Assembly (NCBI RefSeq): GCF_001570525.1
Contig: NZ_BBXC01000008.1
Span: 877,419 to 941,418, forward strand
Source: Herbidospora sakaeratensis
GTDB lineage: Bacteria; Actinomycetota; Actinomycetes; Streptosporangiales; Streptosporangiaceae
Direction: 5' to 3'
DNA length: 64,000 nt
In this document: positions 34,842 through 44,071 of the stretch, in pieces
How the letters are laid out: each line of letters begins with the position of its first letter
Numbering within the stretch: position 1 is the stretch's first letter
Translations under genes and position numbers: made by a program
The notes under the pieces: model-generated
What the model was told of the DNA's origin: nothing
Databases searched by the model: none
Seen by the model: the letters and a program-made list of their open reading frames with translations, nothing else

Positions 34842-34915
34842 AGCACGGACGATAACGTCCGCCCTCTCACCGGGTTCATGCGCGGCGGCGGAAGCACCGA
34901 CGTAGCATGCCGAGC

Positions 34916-35926
34916 ATGACCACTCCCGATCGCACCCGCACGCCGCTGCCCGGCATCAGCTCCCGCGCCTACGAGCACCCCGCGGACCGGTCCGCCCTGG
35001 TGGCGATGCGCTCGCTGACCGGGTTCGACTCGGTGCTCAAGCGCACCTCCGGGCTCTTCTCCGAGCGGCGGCTGCGCCTGATGTTCCTCGCCTCGGCGGT
35101 CCGCACCTCGGAGACCCAGTTCCGGGGCCTGTACGACATGGGCCGCGACAGCGCCTACATCCTCGACCTGGCCCGGATCCCCGAGGTCTACGTCCAGCAG
35201 GATCCCAAGGTCTACGCGATGGCGATCGGCTTCGACGAGCCCTTCATCGTCGTCTCGACCGGCTGTCTCGACCTGCTCGACGAGGAGGAGCTGCGCTTCG
35301 TCGTCGGTCACGAGACGGCCCACATCCTGTCGGGGCACGCGGTCTACGGCACGATGCTGCAGATCCTCACCCGGCTGGCCACCCGGGTCGCCTGGATCCC
35401 CCTCGGCTACATCGGCCTGCGCGTGATCGTCGCCGCCCTCGAAGAGTGGGCCCGCAAGGCCGAGATGTCCGCCGACCGTGGCGGTCTTCTCGCGGGTCAG
35501 GACCCCGAAGCCGCGCTGCGCGCCCTGATGAAGCTGGCCGGCGGCTCGCGCCTGCACGAGATGAACATCGAGGCCTTCCTCGACCAGGCCCGCGAGTACG
35601 ACACCGCCGGCGACGTCCGCGACGGCCTGCTCAAGGTGCTCAACCTGCTGGGCACCACCCACCCGTTCGCGGTCACCCGGGTCGCCGAGCTCGACCGCTG
35701 GCGGCGCGGCGGCGACTACGACCGCATCCTCACCGGCGACTACCCCCGCCGCACCGACGACCACACCGCCAAGATCTCCGACGAGGTCAAGGCCGCCGCG
35801 GCGTCCTACCGCGAGTCGTGGGCGCAGTCGCAGGACCCGTTCATCGGCGTCCTGCGCGACGTCGCCGAGGGCGCGGTCAACGCCGGGGAGCGCATCTTCA
35901 ACCGCTTTTCCCGGAGGGAAAACTAG
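34916..35926 (+). CDS. M48 family metallopeptidase
   Basis: A 336-residue Ste24/HtpX-like peptidase with H-E-T-A-H in [13 protein letters not shown] and the downstream zinc Glu in [10 protein letters not shown]. Weakly hydrophobic helices flank the HExxH at about 145-180, so it is loosely membrane associated at most. The ATG at 34916 is preferred over one at 34907, neither with a good ribosome site. Its TAG overlaps the kinase TAG on the other strand (CTAG). Confidence 0.87.
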   Translation: MTTPDRTRTPLPGISSRAYEHPADRSALVAMRSLTGFDSVLKRTSGLFSERRLRLMFLASAVRTSETQFRGLYDMGRDSAYILDLARIPEVYVQQDPKVYAMAIGFDEPFIVVSTGCLDLLDEEELRFVVGHETAHILSGHAVYGTMLQILTRLATRVAWIPLGYIGLRVIVAALEEWARKAEMSADRGGLLAGQDPEAALRALMKLAGGSRLHEMNIEAFLDQAREYDTAGDVRDGLLKVLNLLGTTHPFAVTRVAELDRWRRGGDYDRILTGDYPRRTDDHTAKISDEVKAAAASYRESWAQSQDPFIGVLRDVAEGAVNAGERIFNRFSRREN

Positions 35927-38178
35927 AACAACGAGCCGACGATCCTGACGGCGGCGGCGCAGATCGCGACGAACCCGCCGAGCACCGCCAGCGCGCGCAG
36001 CCCCTCCCTGCGCAGCTCCGGCAGCTCGGCGCCGACCTTCTCCACCTCGCGGCCGATGATCGCGCCGCAGACCACGCTGAAGACGAGCCCGGCGACCGTG
36101 ACGGGCACGGCCTGCTCCCACCAGACGGGGGCCACCTGCCCGCCCGCGGTCACCCACATCGCCCCGAACGCCAGCGCCCCGGCGGGCAGCCCCGGCCAGG
36201 CGACCCCGGCGATCAGCGAACCCGAGAACGACACCGGGAACAGCCCGATGCGCAGGGCCTTCTTCAACCGTCCCGGCCGCCGCCTCCGCGTCAGCCAGTG
36301 CCCCACCCAGAGGGCACGGGCCAGCACGACGAACACCCCGGTCACCGCGAACGTGGCGGCCGGGTAGACCACGCACCCGATCACGCACGGCACCGCCACG
36401 GCGGCCAGCACCAGCAACGAGGTCCCGCCCGTGGGCACCGCCTCGGGCGGCGGCTTGACGCTCCGCCGCCGCCGCGTCTGCACCACGGCCTCGGCCCCGA
36501 GCCGCGACTCGGCCTCTTCCCGCCCGCCCTTGTCCTTGGCACGCCGGGACTCGACCGGCGACGCGCCGGAATCAGCGGCCCGCCGCCCGCCGTCGGCGGA
36601 GCCGGAGTCCCGGGTCCGGCGGCTCTCGGCCGAGCCGGACTCCCGCGTGCGGCGATTGGAGTCGGCCGAGCCGGGCGCGGCGGTATCTCGGGTGCGCCGG
36701 CCGCTCTCGGCGGTCCCGACACCACCGGCGTCCCGGGCCCGCTGCCCGGCATCAGTCGAAGCGGCGCTGGTGGTCTCCCGGGCGCGGCGGCCGCCTTCGG
36801 CCGAACCGGCAGCAGCCGCATCCCGGCTGCGGCGACCACTCTCGGCCGCGCTCGAACCGGCGTCATCTGGGGCGCGCCACCCGCTGTCGGCTGAGCCGGA
36901 GTCCCGGGTGCGGCGAGCACCGTCGGGGGCACTCACACCGCCCCCGTCACGGGCACGCCGCCCACCTTCAGCCGAGCCGGTGCCGCCCGCATCCCGTGCG
37001 CGCCGCGCGCCATCGGCCGCACCCACGCCGCCCCCGTCACGGGCGCGCCGCCCACCGTCAGCCGAGCCGGTGCCGCCCGTATCCCGGGTGCGGCGAGCGC
37101 CATCGGCTGCGCCTGCTCCCCCCGTATCCCGGCCACCGCGGCCGTCGTCGGGCGTGCCCGCACTGCTGGAGTTCCAGCCGCGCCGCCCACCGTCGGCCGA
37201 ATCCGGCGCGCTCTCGCGGGCACGGCGGCTTTCGGGGGCGCTCCCCCGGTTCTCGCGGTTGCGGCGGCCGCCGTCGGTGTCGCGGTCGTCCGCGCCGGCG
37301 TTCTCGCGGCCTCGGGGGCGGCGGGAGGGCTCGCCCTCGGACTCCTTCTCGCGGGCGTCGTGTTCCTCCGCCGCGCGGGCCAGCCGGGTCATGCGGTCGG
37401 CGAGGATCGCGGCGGTGGGGCGTTTGGCGGGATCGCGGTTGAGGGCCGCCCTGATCTGCGGGAGCAGGGCGGGGGGCACGTCCTTGAGGTCGGCCTTGCC
37501 GTGGAGGATGGCGTACATCTGGGACTCGGCGGAGCCGCCGCCGAAGGTGGGGCGGCCGGTGGCGGCGAAGGCCACGGTCGCCGCCCAGGCGTGCAGGTCG
37601 GCCGGTTCGCCGACCTGTTCGCCGGCGAAGAGTTCGGGCGCGGCGTAGCCGGGGGTGCCGAGGAAGGTGCCGGTCTGGGTCATCCGGGTCGCGTCGAGGA
37701 CCTGGGCGATGCCGAAGTCGATCAGCACCGGGCCCTCGTCGCCGATCAGCACGTTGGCCGGTTTCAGGTCGCGGTGCACGATCCCGGCGGCGTGGATGAT
37801 CGCCAACGCGGTCGCCAGGCCGCGCGCGAGGCGGATGACCTCCACCTCGGGCAGCGGACCGTCGCGTTTGACCGCGTTGAGCAGGGTGTCGCCGGCGATG
37901 TGCTCCATGACCAGGTAGGGCCGGTCGCCGGAGAGGTCGGCGTCGAGGACCCGCGCCACGTAGGGGCTCTCCACCCGCCGCAGCGCGCGGACCTCGCGAT
38001 CGAGCCGTAATCGGGCGTCGGCGTCGCCTTCGATGGCGTCGCGGAGCATCTTCAGGGCGACCTGCTCACCCCGTTTGGTGGCCGCGAGATAGACCTCGCC
38101 CATGCCACCACGGCCCAGGCGCTCCAGGAGCGCGTATGGGCCGACCCGCCCCAGACGTCCACCCATAGGTGTGGTCAC
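35923..38178 (-). CDS. Ser/Thr protein kinase with 15-residue repeat linker and membrane C-terminus
   Basis: About 751 residues. The kinase domain (about 10-265) is complete: GRGGMGEVYLA loop, Lys43 in VALK, HRDLKPAN with Asp137, DFG Asp154 and GTPGYAAPE. From about 280 to 560 the chain is disordered and charged; about 359-542 is a tandem repeat of roughly 15 residues with core D/E-G-x-R-R-x-R-D/E. The last 170 residues contain about five hydrophobic helices, so the kinase is anchored at its C-terminus, unlike PknB with PASTA domains. The GTG start (VTTPMGGRLG) gives the family-typical N-terminus; an ATG at 38199 is an alternative. Confidence 0.9.
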   Translation of the reverse strand: MTTPMGGRLGRVGPYALLERLGRGGMGEVYLAATKRGEQVALKMLRDAIEGDADARLRLDREVRALRRVESPYVARVLDADLSGDRPYLVMEHIAGDTLLNAVKRDGPLPEVEVIRLARGLATALAIIHAAGIVHRDLKPANVLIGDEGPVLIDFGIAQVLDATRMTQTGTFLGTPGYAAPELFAGEQVGEPADLHAWAATVAFAATGRPTFGGGSAESQMYAILHGKADLKDVPPALLPQIRAALNRDPAKRPTAAILADRMTRLARAAEEHDAREKESEGEPSRRPRGRENAGADDRDTDGGRRNRENRGSAPESRRARESAPDSADGGRRGWNSSSAGTPDDGRGGRDTGGAGAADGARRTRDTGGTGSADGGRRARDGGGVGAADGARRARDAGGTGSAEGGRRARDGGGVSAPDGARRTRDSGSADSGWRAPDDAGSSAAESGRRSRDAAAAGSAEGGRRARETTSAASTDAGQRARDAGGVGTAESGRRTRDTAAPGSADSNRRTRESGSAESRRTRDSGSADGGRRAADSGASPVESRRAKDKGGREEAESRLGAEAVVQTRRRRSVKPPPEAVPTGGTSLLVLAAVAVPCVIGCVVYPAATFAVTGVFVVLARALWVGHWLTRRRRPGRLKKALRIGLFPVSFSGSLIAGVAWPGLPAGALAFGAMWVTAGGQVAPVWWEQAVPVTVAGLVFSVVCGAIIGREVEKVGAELPELRREGLRALAVLGGFVAICAAAVRIVGSLF
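36550..37104 (-). repeat. Coding tandem repeat in the kinase linker, about 45-bp unit
   Basis: About 13 imperfect units, mostly 45 bp, with some of 33-36 bp. A typical unit reads D-G-G-R-R-A-R-D-G-G-G-V-G-A-A in protein. The RRxRD core is best kept; the rest varies between Gly, Ala, Ser and Thr. Length variation in multiples of three keeps the frame. Confidence 0.85.
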
Positions 38179-38218
38179 GATAGTGGAGCGCCACGACATT
38201 TCCCCGGAGCCACGCCGG

Positions 38219-38602
38219 TCATCGTCGGAAGACGTACCGATCCAGGGAGATCCGGCCGGGTCCGGCGACGGCGAGCATGACCGCCACCGCGCCGAGGGCC
38301 GTGACGAGTTCGAACGAGCCGTCCTTGACGTGCACGAACAGGAACGCGCCCGACATCACCGCGAACAGCATGGCCCCCGCCAGGGCGGTCAGCAGCCCGA
38401 GCACGAGCATGATCCCGCCGCCGAGTTCGGCGACCGTGGCGAACCAGGCCGACGCCCGCGGGGCCGGTACGCCCGCCTGGGTCATCGCCTGGGTGGTGGC
38501 GTCGATGCCGCCGCGCGCCTTGGCCCAGCCGTGCTGGATGAACGTGGTTCCGAGCGCGACGCGGCCGAACAGGGCGGCGGCGTCGTACAGGGCGGGCCTC
38601 AC
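38219..38602 (-). CDS. DoxX-family membrane protein
   Basis: A 127-residue protein with four transmembrane helices. DoxX traits: ALFGRVALGTTFIQHGWAK in the first helix region, an AELGGG turn, and FVHVKDGSFE. DoxX-like proteins act in membrane redox balance. The start is the GTG at 38602, overlapping the stop of the small upstream gene (GTGA); a longer frame reading through that gene is a shadow. Confidence 0.83.
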   Translation of the reverse strand: MRPALYDAAALFGRVALGTTFIQHGWAKARGGIDATTQAMTQAGVPAPRASAWFATVAELGGGIMLVLGLLTALAGAMLFAVMSGAFLFVHVKDGSFELVTALGAVAVMLAVAGPGRISLDRYVFRR

Positions 38603-38763
38603 CGGAGCAGGGAGTCGAGGCGGGCGCCGGGCTCGCGGAGCTCGGCCGGGCGGGGGGCGGAGAGCCGCCATCGAACCAGCCCATGCCGCTCCAGGGCGAG
38701 CAGCAGCCGGTCGGCGCCCGCGACGACGGCCACGATGAAGCTCAGCGTGACGAGAAGATCCAT
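38599..38763 (-). CDS. Small single-pass membrane protein preceding DoxX
   Basis: A 54-residue ORF: an N-terminal hydrophobic helix (about 2-22, LLVTLSFIVAVVAGA) followed by a charged tail ending in ARLDSLLR. GGGAGG is present but only one or two bases from the ATG. Its stop overlaps the DoxX GTG, a strong sign of a real coupled gene. No family is recognised. It may be a DoxX accessory subunit. Confidence 0.6.
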   Translation of the reverse strand: MDLLVTLSFIVAVVAGADRLLLALERHGLVRWRLSAPRPAELREPGARLDSLLR

Positions 38764-38849
38764 GCCTCCCATGATTCACCGGCGCTCACGCAGAGTGACT
38801 GAAGTGGTCGCCAAGTCATCCTCAAGAGCCTTAAGCCACTCTTTGACCC

Positions 38850-39494
38850 ATGAGCGAACCCGTTACCGTCGTCGTCGCCGGCGAGACCTACCTCTACACC
38901 GAGGGGGTCCGCTGGGCCCTGGCCGGGGCCCCCGGGATCAAGCTGCTGGCTCTGGCCGACGACGGTCCGGCCGCGCTGAGGGCCGCCGTCAAGCTCGGTC
39001 CCGACATCCTGCTGATCGACCTGGCCCTGCTGCACGAGGTCGACTACATCGCCCGCCGCTGCCCCGACGTCAAGATCATCGTGGTCGGCCAGCACGCCGA
39101 CGAGCTCAGCCTGATGGCGGCCATGCGGGCCGGCGCCCGGGGCTACGTCATGACGAGCGCCCACCCGGCCGAACTGATCACCGCGATCCGCGCCGTGGGG
39201 GTGGGCCACCTGGTCTTCGCCCGCGAGGTGGCCGCGGGGTTGCGCGAGAAGCTGACCACCCGGTCGACCCGGCCCGCCTTCCCCGAGCTGACCACCCGGG
39301 AGCACGAGGTCCTGGAGCACCTGGCCGACGGCCGCAGCAACGCCGAGATCGCCAAGGTGATGTGCCTGGCGCCGAAGACGGTCCGCAACCACGTCAGCAA
39401 CGTGCTGACGAAGCTGGAGGCGGAAAGCCGCTTCGACGCCGCCCTCCGGGCCCGCGACGCCGGGCTGGGCACGCGCGTGCTGGTGCGGGCCTGA
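38850..39494 (+). CDS. Orphan LuxR-type response regulator with atypical receiver
   Basis: A 214-residue protein. The C-terminal LuxR HTH is intact (TTREHEVLEHLADGRSNAEI with KTVRNHVSNVL). The receiver keeps Asp57 in LLIDLAL, but the N-terminal acidic pair is replaced by A-G-E in VVVAGETYL, and the conserved Lys after strand 5 is lost (GYVMTSA). Without these, normal Mg-dependent phosphorylation is unlikely. No kinase gene is adjacent. It may respond to a ligand or act constitutively. Confidence 0.88.
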   Translation: MSEPVTVVVAGETYLYTEGVRWALAGAPGIKLLALADDGPAALRAAVKLGPDILLIDLALLHEVDYIARRCPDVKIIVVGQHADELSLMAAMRAGARGYVMTSAHPAELITAIRAVGVGHLVFAREVAAGLREKLTTRSTRPAFPELTTREHEVLEHLADGRSNAEIAKVMCLAPKTVRNHVSNVLTKLEAESRFDAALRARDAGLGTRVLVRA

Positions 39495-39507
39495 AAAAGA
39501 CCGGGGG

Positions 39508-40758
39508 TCAGCCGCGCACGTGCCCCTCGCCCACGTAGACGAACTTGGTCGAGGTCAGCTCGGGCAGGCCCATCGGCCCCCGGGCGTGCAGCTTCTGGGT
39601 GGAGATGCCGATCTCGGCGCCGAAGCCGAACTCGCCGCCGTCGGTGAAGCGGGTCGAGGCGTTGACCGCCACGGCGGCCGAGTCGACCAGCGCGACGAAC
39701 CGCTTGGCCGCCGTCTGGGAGTCGGTCACGATCGCGTCGGTGTGGCCGGAGCCGTAACGGGTGATGTGGGCGACGGCCCCTTCCAGCGAGGGCACCACGG
39801 CGGCGGCGATGTCGTAGGAGAGGTACTCGCTGGAGTACTCCTCCTCGGTCACCGCGACCACGCCGTCGCCACCCAGGGCCATGATCGCCGGGTCTCCGTG
39901 CACGGTCACCCCGGCCTCGGCCAGGGCCGCGACGGCCTTGGGCACGAACTCGGCGGCGATGGCCTCGTGGACGAGCAGCGTCTCGGCCGAGTTGCACACC
40001 GACACCCGCTGGGCCTTGGCGTTCACCAGGATCTTGAGCGCGCGCTCCTGGTCGGCGGCGGCGTCGACGTACACGTGGCAGACCCCGACGCCCGTCTCGA
40101 TGACCGGCACCGACGACTCCTCGACCACGCTGTTGATCAACGACGCGCCGCCGCGCGGGATCAGCACGTCGACGAGCCCGCGCGCCCGCATAAGCTCCTT
40201 GACCGACTCGCGGGTCAGGCCGGGCACCAGCTGCACCGCCCCCGAGGGCACCTCGGTGGCCTCCAGGGCCTCCTGCATGATCTTCACCAGGGCGGTGTTG
40301 GACGAGTAGGCGCTGGACGAGCCGCGCAGCAACACCCCGTTGCCGCTCTTCAGGCAGAGCGCGGCGGCGTCGACGGTCACGTTCGGCCGGCCCTCGTAGA
40401 TGATCCCGACGACGCCCAGCGGCACCCGGATCTGCCGCAGCTCCAGGCCGTTGGGCAACGTGGAGCCCCGGACAACCTCGCCCACCGGGTCGGGCAGCTC
40501 GGCGATCTCCCGCACGGCGTCGGCGATCTGCCCGATGCGCGGCACGTCGAGGCGCAGCCGGTCGATCATCGCCTCGGACGTGCCGTCCTGCCGGGCCTTG
40601 GCGACGTCGGCGGCGTTGGCCTCGACGATCTCCTCCGCGCGGGCGACCAGGGCGTCGGCGACGGCGCGCAGCGCGGCGTCCTTGGCCGCGCGCGGCAGCG
40701 GGGCGAGCAGCCGGGAGGCTTCCTTCGCCGCGTTCGCCACCTGCAGGAACTCGCTCAT
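39508..40758 (-). CDS. proA: Gamma-glutamyl phosphate reductase
   Basis: A 416-residue ProA, aldehyde dehydrogenase fold. Typical landmarks: [31 protein letters not shown], catalytic Cys in [10 protein letters not shown], and [17 protein letters not shown] near the end. It reduces gamma-glutamyl phosphate to glutamate semialdehyde in proline synthesis. It follows proB by 9 bp. Confidence 0.97.
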   Translation of the reverse strand: MSEFLQVANAAKEASRLLAPLPRAAKDAALRAVADALVARAEEIVEANAADVAKARQDGTSEAMIDRLRLDVPRIGQIADAVREIAELPDPVGEVVRGSTLPNGLELRQIRVPLGVVGIIYEGRPNVTVDAAALCLKSGNGVLLRGSSSAYSSNTALVKIMQEALEATEVPSGAVQLVPGLTRESVKELMRARGLVDVLIPRGGASLINSVVEESSVPVIETGVGVCHVYVDAAADQERALKILVNAKAQRVSVCNSAETLLVHEAIAAEFVPKAVAALAEAGVTVHGDPAIMALGGDGVVAVTEEEYSSEYLSYDIAAAVVPSLEGAVAHITRYGSGHTDAIVTDSQTAAKRFVALVDSAAVAVNASTRFTDGGEFGFGAEIGISTQKLHARGPMGLPELTSTKFVYVGEGHVRG

Positions 40759-40767
40759 TGACCGCTC

Positions 40768-41877
40768 CTAGAGAATCACTATGTCGTCACGGTGGATCAG
40801 TTCGCGCTCGTATTCGGGCCCGAGGGCGCTGGCCAGCTCCCGGGTCGACCGGCCGAGCAGGTCGGGGATCTCGCCGGAGTCGAAGTTGACCAGCCCGCGC
40901 CCGACGAGCTCCCCCGTGGGCCCGCACAGGTCGACCGGGTCGCCGGCGGAGAACTCGCCCTCGACCTTGAGAACACCGGCGGGCAGCAACGACATCCGCC
41001 GCCCGGCCACCGCTTTCACCGCGCCTTCGTCGAGATGCAGCCGTCCCCGGCCGGTGGTGGCGTGGGCGAGCCAGAGCAGGCGGGTGCCGGGATGGCGGCC
41101 GCCCGGGTGGAACACGGTGCCGACGTCGTCTCCGGCGAGCGCGTGGGCGGCGTGGGCGGCGGCGGTGAGCACGACCGGCACCCCGGCACCGGTGGCGATC
41201 TTGGCGGCCTGCACCTTGGTGATCATGCCACCGGTGCCGACCCGGCCGGAAGTGCCGAGCTCGACGCCCGCGAGGTCGTCGGGGCCGCGTACCTCGGTGA
41301 TGCGATTGGCTCCCCCGGGACGGCGCGGGTCGCCGTCGTAGAGGGCGTCGACATCGGAGAGCAGGACCATCGCGTCGGCATGGGTCAGGTGGGCGACCAG
41401 GGCGGCGAGGCGGTCGTTGTCGCCGAAGCGGATCTCGTCGGTGGCCACCGTGTCGTTCTCGTTGACGACCGGGACGATGCCCAGCTCCAGCAGCCGCGCC
41501 AGGGTGCGCTGGGCGTTGCGGTGGTGGGAGCGCCGCATCATGTCGTCGGCGGTCAGCAGGACCTGGCCGACGCGCAGGCCGTAGCGGGCGAAGGAGCTCG
41601 TGTACCGGGCCACCAGGACGCCCTGGCCGACCGAGGCGGCGGCCTGCTGGGTGGCCAGGTCCTTCGGCCGGGCCTTCAGCCCCAGGGGGCCGAGCCCGGC
41701 CGCGATGGCGCCGGAGGAGACGAGCACGAGCTGGGTCCCGGCCGCACGGCGGGCCGCCAGCACGTCGACCAGCGCGTCGACCCGGTCGACGTCGATCATG
41801 CCCTGTGGGGTCGTCAGCGACGACGAGCCCACTTTGACGACGATCCGCCCGGCCGCGCCGATGCGCTCCCTGACCAC
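40768..41877 (-). CDS. proB: Glutamate 5-kinase
   Basis: A 369-residue ProB. The kinase domain has VVKVGSSSLT at the N-terminus, LVSSGAIAAG, and VNENDTVATDEIRFGDND. A C-terminal PUA domain (about 280-360) is present, as in E. coli. It phosphorylates glutamate in the first step of proline synthesis and is usually inhibited by proline. It follows obgE by 12 bp. Confidence 0.97.
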   Translation of the reverse strand: MVRERIGAAGRIVVKVGSSSLTTPQGMIDVDRVDALVDVLAARRAAGTQLVLVSSGAIAAGLGPLGLKARPKDLATQQAAASVGQGVLVARYTSSFARYGLRVGQVLLTADDMMRRSHHRNAQRTLARLLELGIVPVVNENDTVATDEIRFGDNDRLAALVAHLTHADAMVLLSDVDALYDGDPRRPGGANRITEVRGPDDLAGVELGTSGRVGTGGMITKVQAAKIATGAGVPVVLTAAAHAAHALAGDDVGTVFHPGGRHPGTRLLWLAHATTGRGRLHLDEGAVKAVAGRRMSLLPAGVLKVEGEFSAGDPVDLCGPTGELVGRGLVNFDSGEIPDLLGRSTRELASALGPEYERELIHRDDIVIL

Positions 41878-41889
41878 TTCGAATTCCCC

Positions 41890-43233
41890 CTAGATGCGGT
41901 TGTCGCTGCCTCTGGGCCCGGCGACCCTGGCGCCCATGGTGGGCTGCCAGTCGAAGATGTAACCGTTCTCCATGGAACCGATGACGACCTCGACCCCGGG
42001 CTCGGCGCCGGCCTTGACCAGTTCCTCCTCGACGCCGAGGCGCTCCAGGCGGTCGGCGAGGTAGCCCACGGCCTCGTCGTTGGTGAAGTCGGTCTGCCGG
42101 ATCCAGCGCTCGGGCTTCTCACCGGTGACCTGGAAGGTGCGCTCGTTGACGCGGCGCACCGTGAAACCGGTCTCGCCGAGCTGCTTGGGCCGCAGCACCA
42201 GCCGCGTCGGCTCCACGATCGGCTTGTTGGCCCGGTCGAGTTCCACCATCTCGGCCATCGCGAAGGCGAAGGGCTTGAGGCCCTCGTGGGTGGCGGCGGA
42301 GACCTCGAAGACCCGTACACCCCGCTCTTCCAGCGAGGCCCTCACGATGTCGGCCAGCTCGCGCCCGTCGGGCACGTCGACCTTGTTCAGCACGACCATG
42401 CGCGGCCGGTCCTGGAGCGAGCCGTAGGCCGCCAGCTCCGCCTCGATCACGTCGTAGTCGGTCAGCGGGTCGCGGCCGGGCTCCAGGGTCGCGCAGTCGA
42501 GCACGTGCACGATCGTCGAACACCGCTCGACGTGGCGGAGGAACTCGTGGCCCAGGCCCTTGCCCTCCGACGCCCCCGGGATCAGGCCGGGCACGTCGGC
42601 CACGGTGAACACCGTCTCGCCCGCGGTGACCACGCCGAGGTTGGGGATGAGCGTCGTGAACGGGTAGTTGGCGATCTTGGGCCGGGCCGCCGACAGCGCC
42701 GCGATCAGCGACGACTTCCCGGCGTTGGGGAAGCCGACCAGCGCCACGTCGGCGACCGTCTTGAGTTCGAGGACGATGTCGCCCTCGTCGCCCGGCTCGC
42801 CCAGCAGCGCGAACCCGGGCGCCTTGCGCTTGGCGTTGGCCAGCGCGGCGTTGCCGAGCCCGCCGAACCCGCCCGACGCGGCGACGTACTGGGTGCCGGG
42901 CCCCACGAGGTCGACCAGCACCTCACCGGAGCGGGCGTCCTTGACCACCGTGCCGTTGGGGACCTTCAGGACGATGTCCTCGCCGGTCGCGCCGTCACGG
43001 TTGGCGCCCATGCCCTGCTTGCCGTTGCCCGCCTTGCGGTGCGGCCGGTGGTGATATTCCAGGAGCGTGGAGGTGTTGGCGTCGACCTCCAGCACGATGT
43101 TGCCGCCGCGCCCGCCGTTGCCGCCGTCGGGCCCGCCCAGCGGCTTGAACTTCTCGCGGTGGACGGACGCGCAGCCGTTACCGCCGTCTCCCGCCTTGAT
43201 GTGCAGGAGGACGTGGTCCACGAAATCCGCCAC
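41890..43233 (-). CDS. obgE: Obg GTPase
   Basis: A 447-residue Obg (ObgE/CgtA). It has the glycine-rich Obg domain ([27 protein letters not shown]), the G domain with P-loop [14 protein letters not shown] and NKVD, and the C-terminal OCT domain. It acts in large ribosomal subunit assembly and the stringent response. The GTG at 43233, with AAGGGA upstream, matches the family start VADFVDHV; a longer open frame is non-coding. Confidence 0.96.
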   Translation of the reverse strand: MADFVDHVLLHIKAGDGGNGCASVHREKFKPLGGPDGGNGGRGGNIVLEVDANTSTLLEYHHRPHRKAGNGKQGMGANRDGATGEDIVLKVPNGTVVKDARSGEVLVDLVGPGTQYVAASGGFGGLGNAALANAKRKAPGFALLGEPGDEGDIVLELKTVADVALVGFPNAGKSSLIAALSAARPKIANYPFTTLIPNLGVVTAGETVFTVADVPGLIPGASEGKGLGHEFLRHVERCSTIVHVLDCATLEPGRDPLTDYDVIEAELAAYGSLQDRPRMVVLNKVDVPDGRELADIVRASLEERGVRVFEVSAATHEGLKPFAFAMAEMVELDRANKPIVEPTRLVLRPKQLGETGFTVRRVNERTFQVTGEKPERWIRQTDFTNDEAVGYLADRLERLGVEEELVKAGAEPGVEVVIGSMENGYIFDWQPTMGARVAGPRGSDNRI

Positions 43234-43263
43234 AACGATCCCTTCGAAAGCTTGAAGAAACAC

Positions 43264-43299
43264 GACGAGGCGGATCGGTGGAAACCGACCCGCCTCGTC
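43264..43299 (-). terminator. Hairpin between rpmA and obgE
   Basis: GACGAGGCGG and CCGCCTCGTC pair over 10 bp, with an inner TCGGT/ACCGA stem and a 4-nt loop. In the leftward direction it is followed by a moderately T-rich GTGTTTCTTC. It probably terminates part of the ribosomal-protein transcripts before obgE. Confidence 0.75.
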
Positions 43300-43320
43300 C
43301 AATTCCGGTGTCTAGCGGAT

Positions 43321-43578
43321 CTACTCCGCGACCGGGATGATGCTGACCGCGCGGCGACCGCGCTTGCGGCCGAACTGCACGTGACCGGCCGACAGCGCGA
43401 ACAGCGTGTCGTCGCCGCCACGGCCGACGTTGTCGCCGGGGTGGAAGTGCGTGCCACGCTGGCGGACGATGATCTCGCCGGCGTTCACGAGCTGGCCACC
43501 GAAGCGCTTGACACCGAGCCGCTGAGCGTTCGAGTCACGGCCGTTCCTGGTGGACGAGGCGCCCTTCTTGTGTGCCAT
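43321..43578 (-). CDS. rpmA: 50S ribosomal protein L27
   Basis: An 85-residue L27: [41 protein letters not shown] and a basic C-terminus. There is no N-terminal cleavable extension of the Firmicutes type. It follows rplU by 6 bp. Confidence 0.98.
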   Translation of the reverse strand: MAHKKGASSTRNGRDSNAQRLGVKRFGGQLVNAGEIIVRQRGTHFHPGDNVGRGGDDTLFALSAGHVQFGRKRGRRAVSIIPVAE

Positions 43579-43584
43579 GATTCA

Positions 43585-43899
43585 CTACTTCCCGGAGTCG
43601 ATGCCGGTGACCTTCACCTGGGTGTACCGCTGGCGGTGACCCTGGCGCTTCTTGTAACCGGTCTTGTTCTTGTACTTGAGGATGCGGATCTTGGGGCCCT
43701 TGACCTCGCCGAGAACCTCGGCGGTCACCGCAAAACGGGCCAGGGCGGCGGCGTCATGCGTGACATCGCCGTCGTTGACGACGAGGAGAGCCGGAAGCGT
43801 CAGCGAGGACCCAACCTCGCCCGCACCCGCGTCCACCTCGATGACGTCTCCGACGGAGACCTTCTGCTGCCTGCCGCCGCAACGAACGATCGCGTACAC
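43585..43899 (-). CDS. rplU: 50S ribosomal protein L21
   Basis: A 104-residue L21: GTG start giving [11 protein letters not shown], central [21 protein letters not shown] stretch, and C-terminal [17 protein letters not shown] lies 7 bases upstream of the start. First gene of the rplU-rpmA-obgE-proBA run. Confidence 0.98.
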   Translation of the reverse strand: MYAIVRCGGRQQKVSVGDVIEVDAGAGEVGSSLTLPALLVVNDGDVTHDAAALARFAVTAEVLGEVKGPKIRILKYKNKTGYKKRQGHRQRYTQVKVTGIDSGK

Positions 43900-43990
43900 C
43901 GCGGAACCCTTCTTGTCTACTGGATGCTGCGCCCCGGCATCCGATCGCTAACAGATGAACCGGCGAACCAGGAGGGGCGCGCGAAGCCAA

Positions 43991-44009
43991 GCGCGCCACC
44001 AGGGCGCGC
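43991..44009 (-). promoter_or_regulatory. Hairpin in the rne-rplU intergenic region
   Basis: GCGCGCC and GGCGCGC form a perfect 7-bp stem with a 5-nt loop, about 90 bp upstream of rplU. It is in a 172-bp gap, so it may end the rne transcript or belong to the rplU leader. Confidence 0.4.
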
Positions 44010-44071
44010 CGGTTCTCTAGGGTACCGGGTTCCGGTCCCGAGGTCGAACCGAGCGGCCCGCCGGTGGTGAA

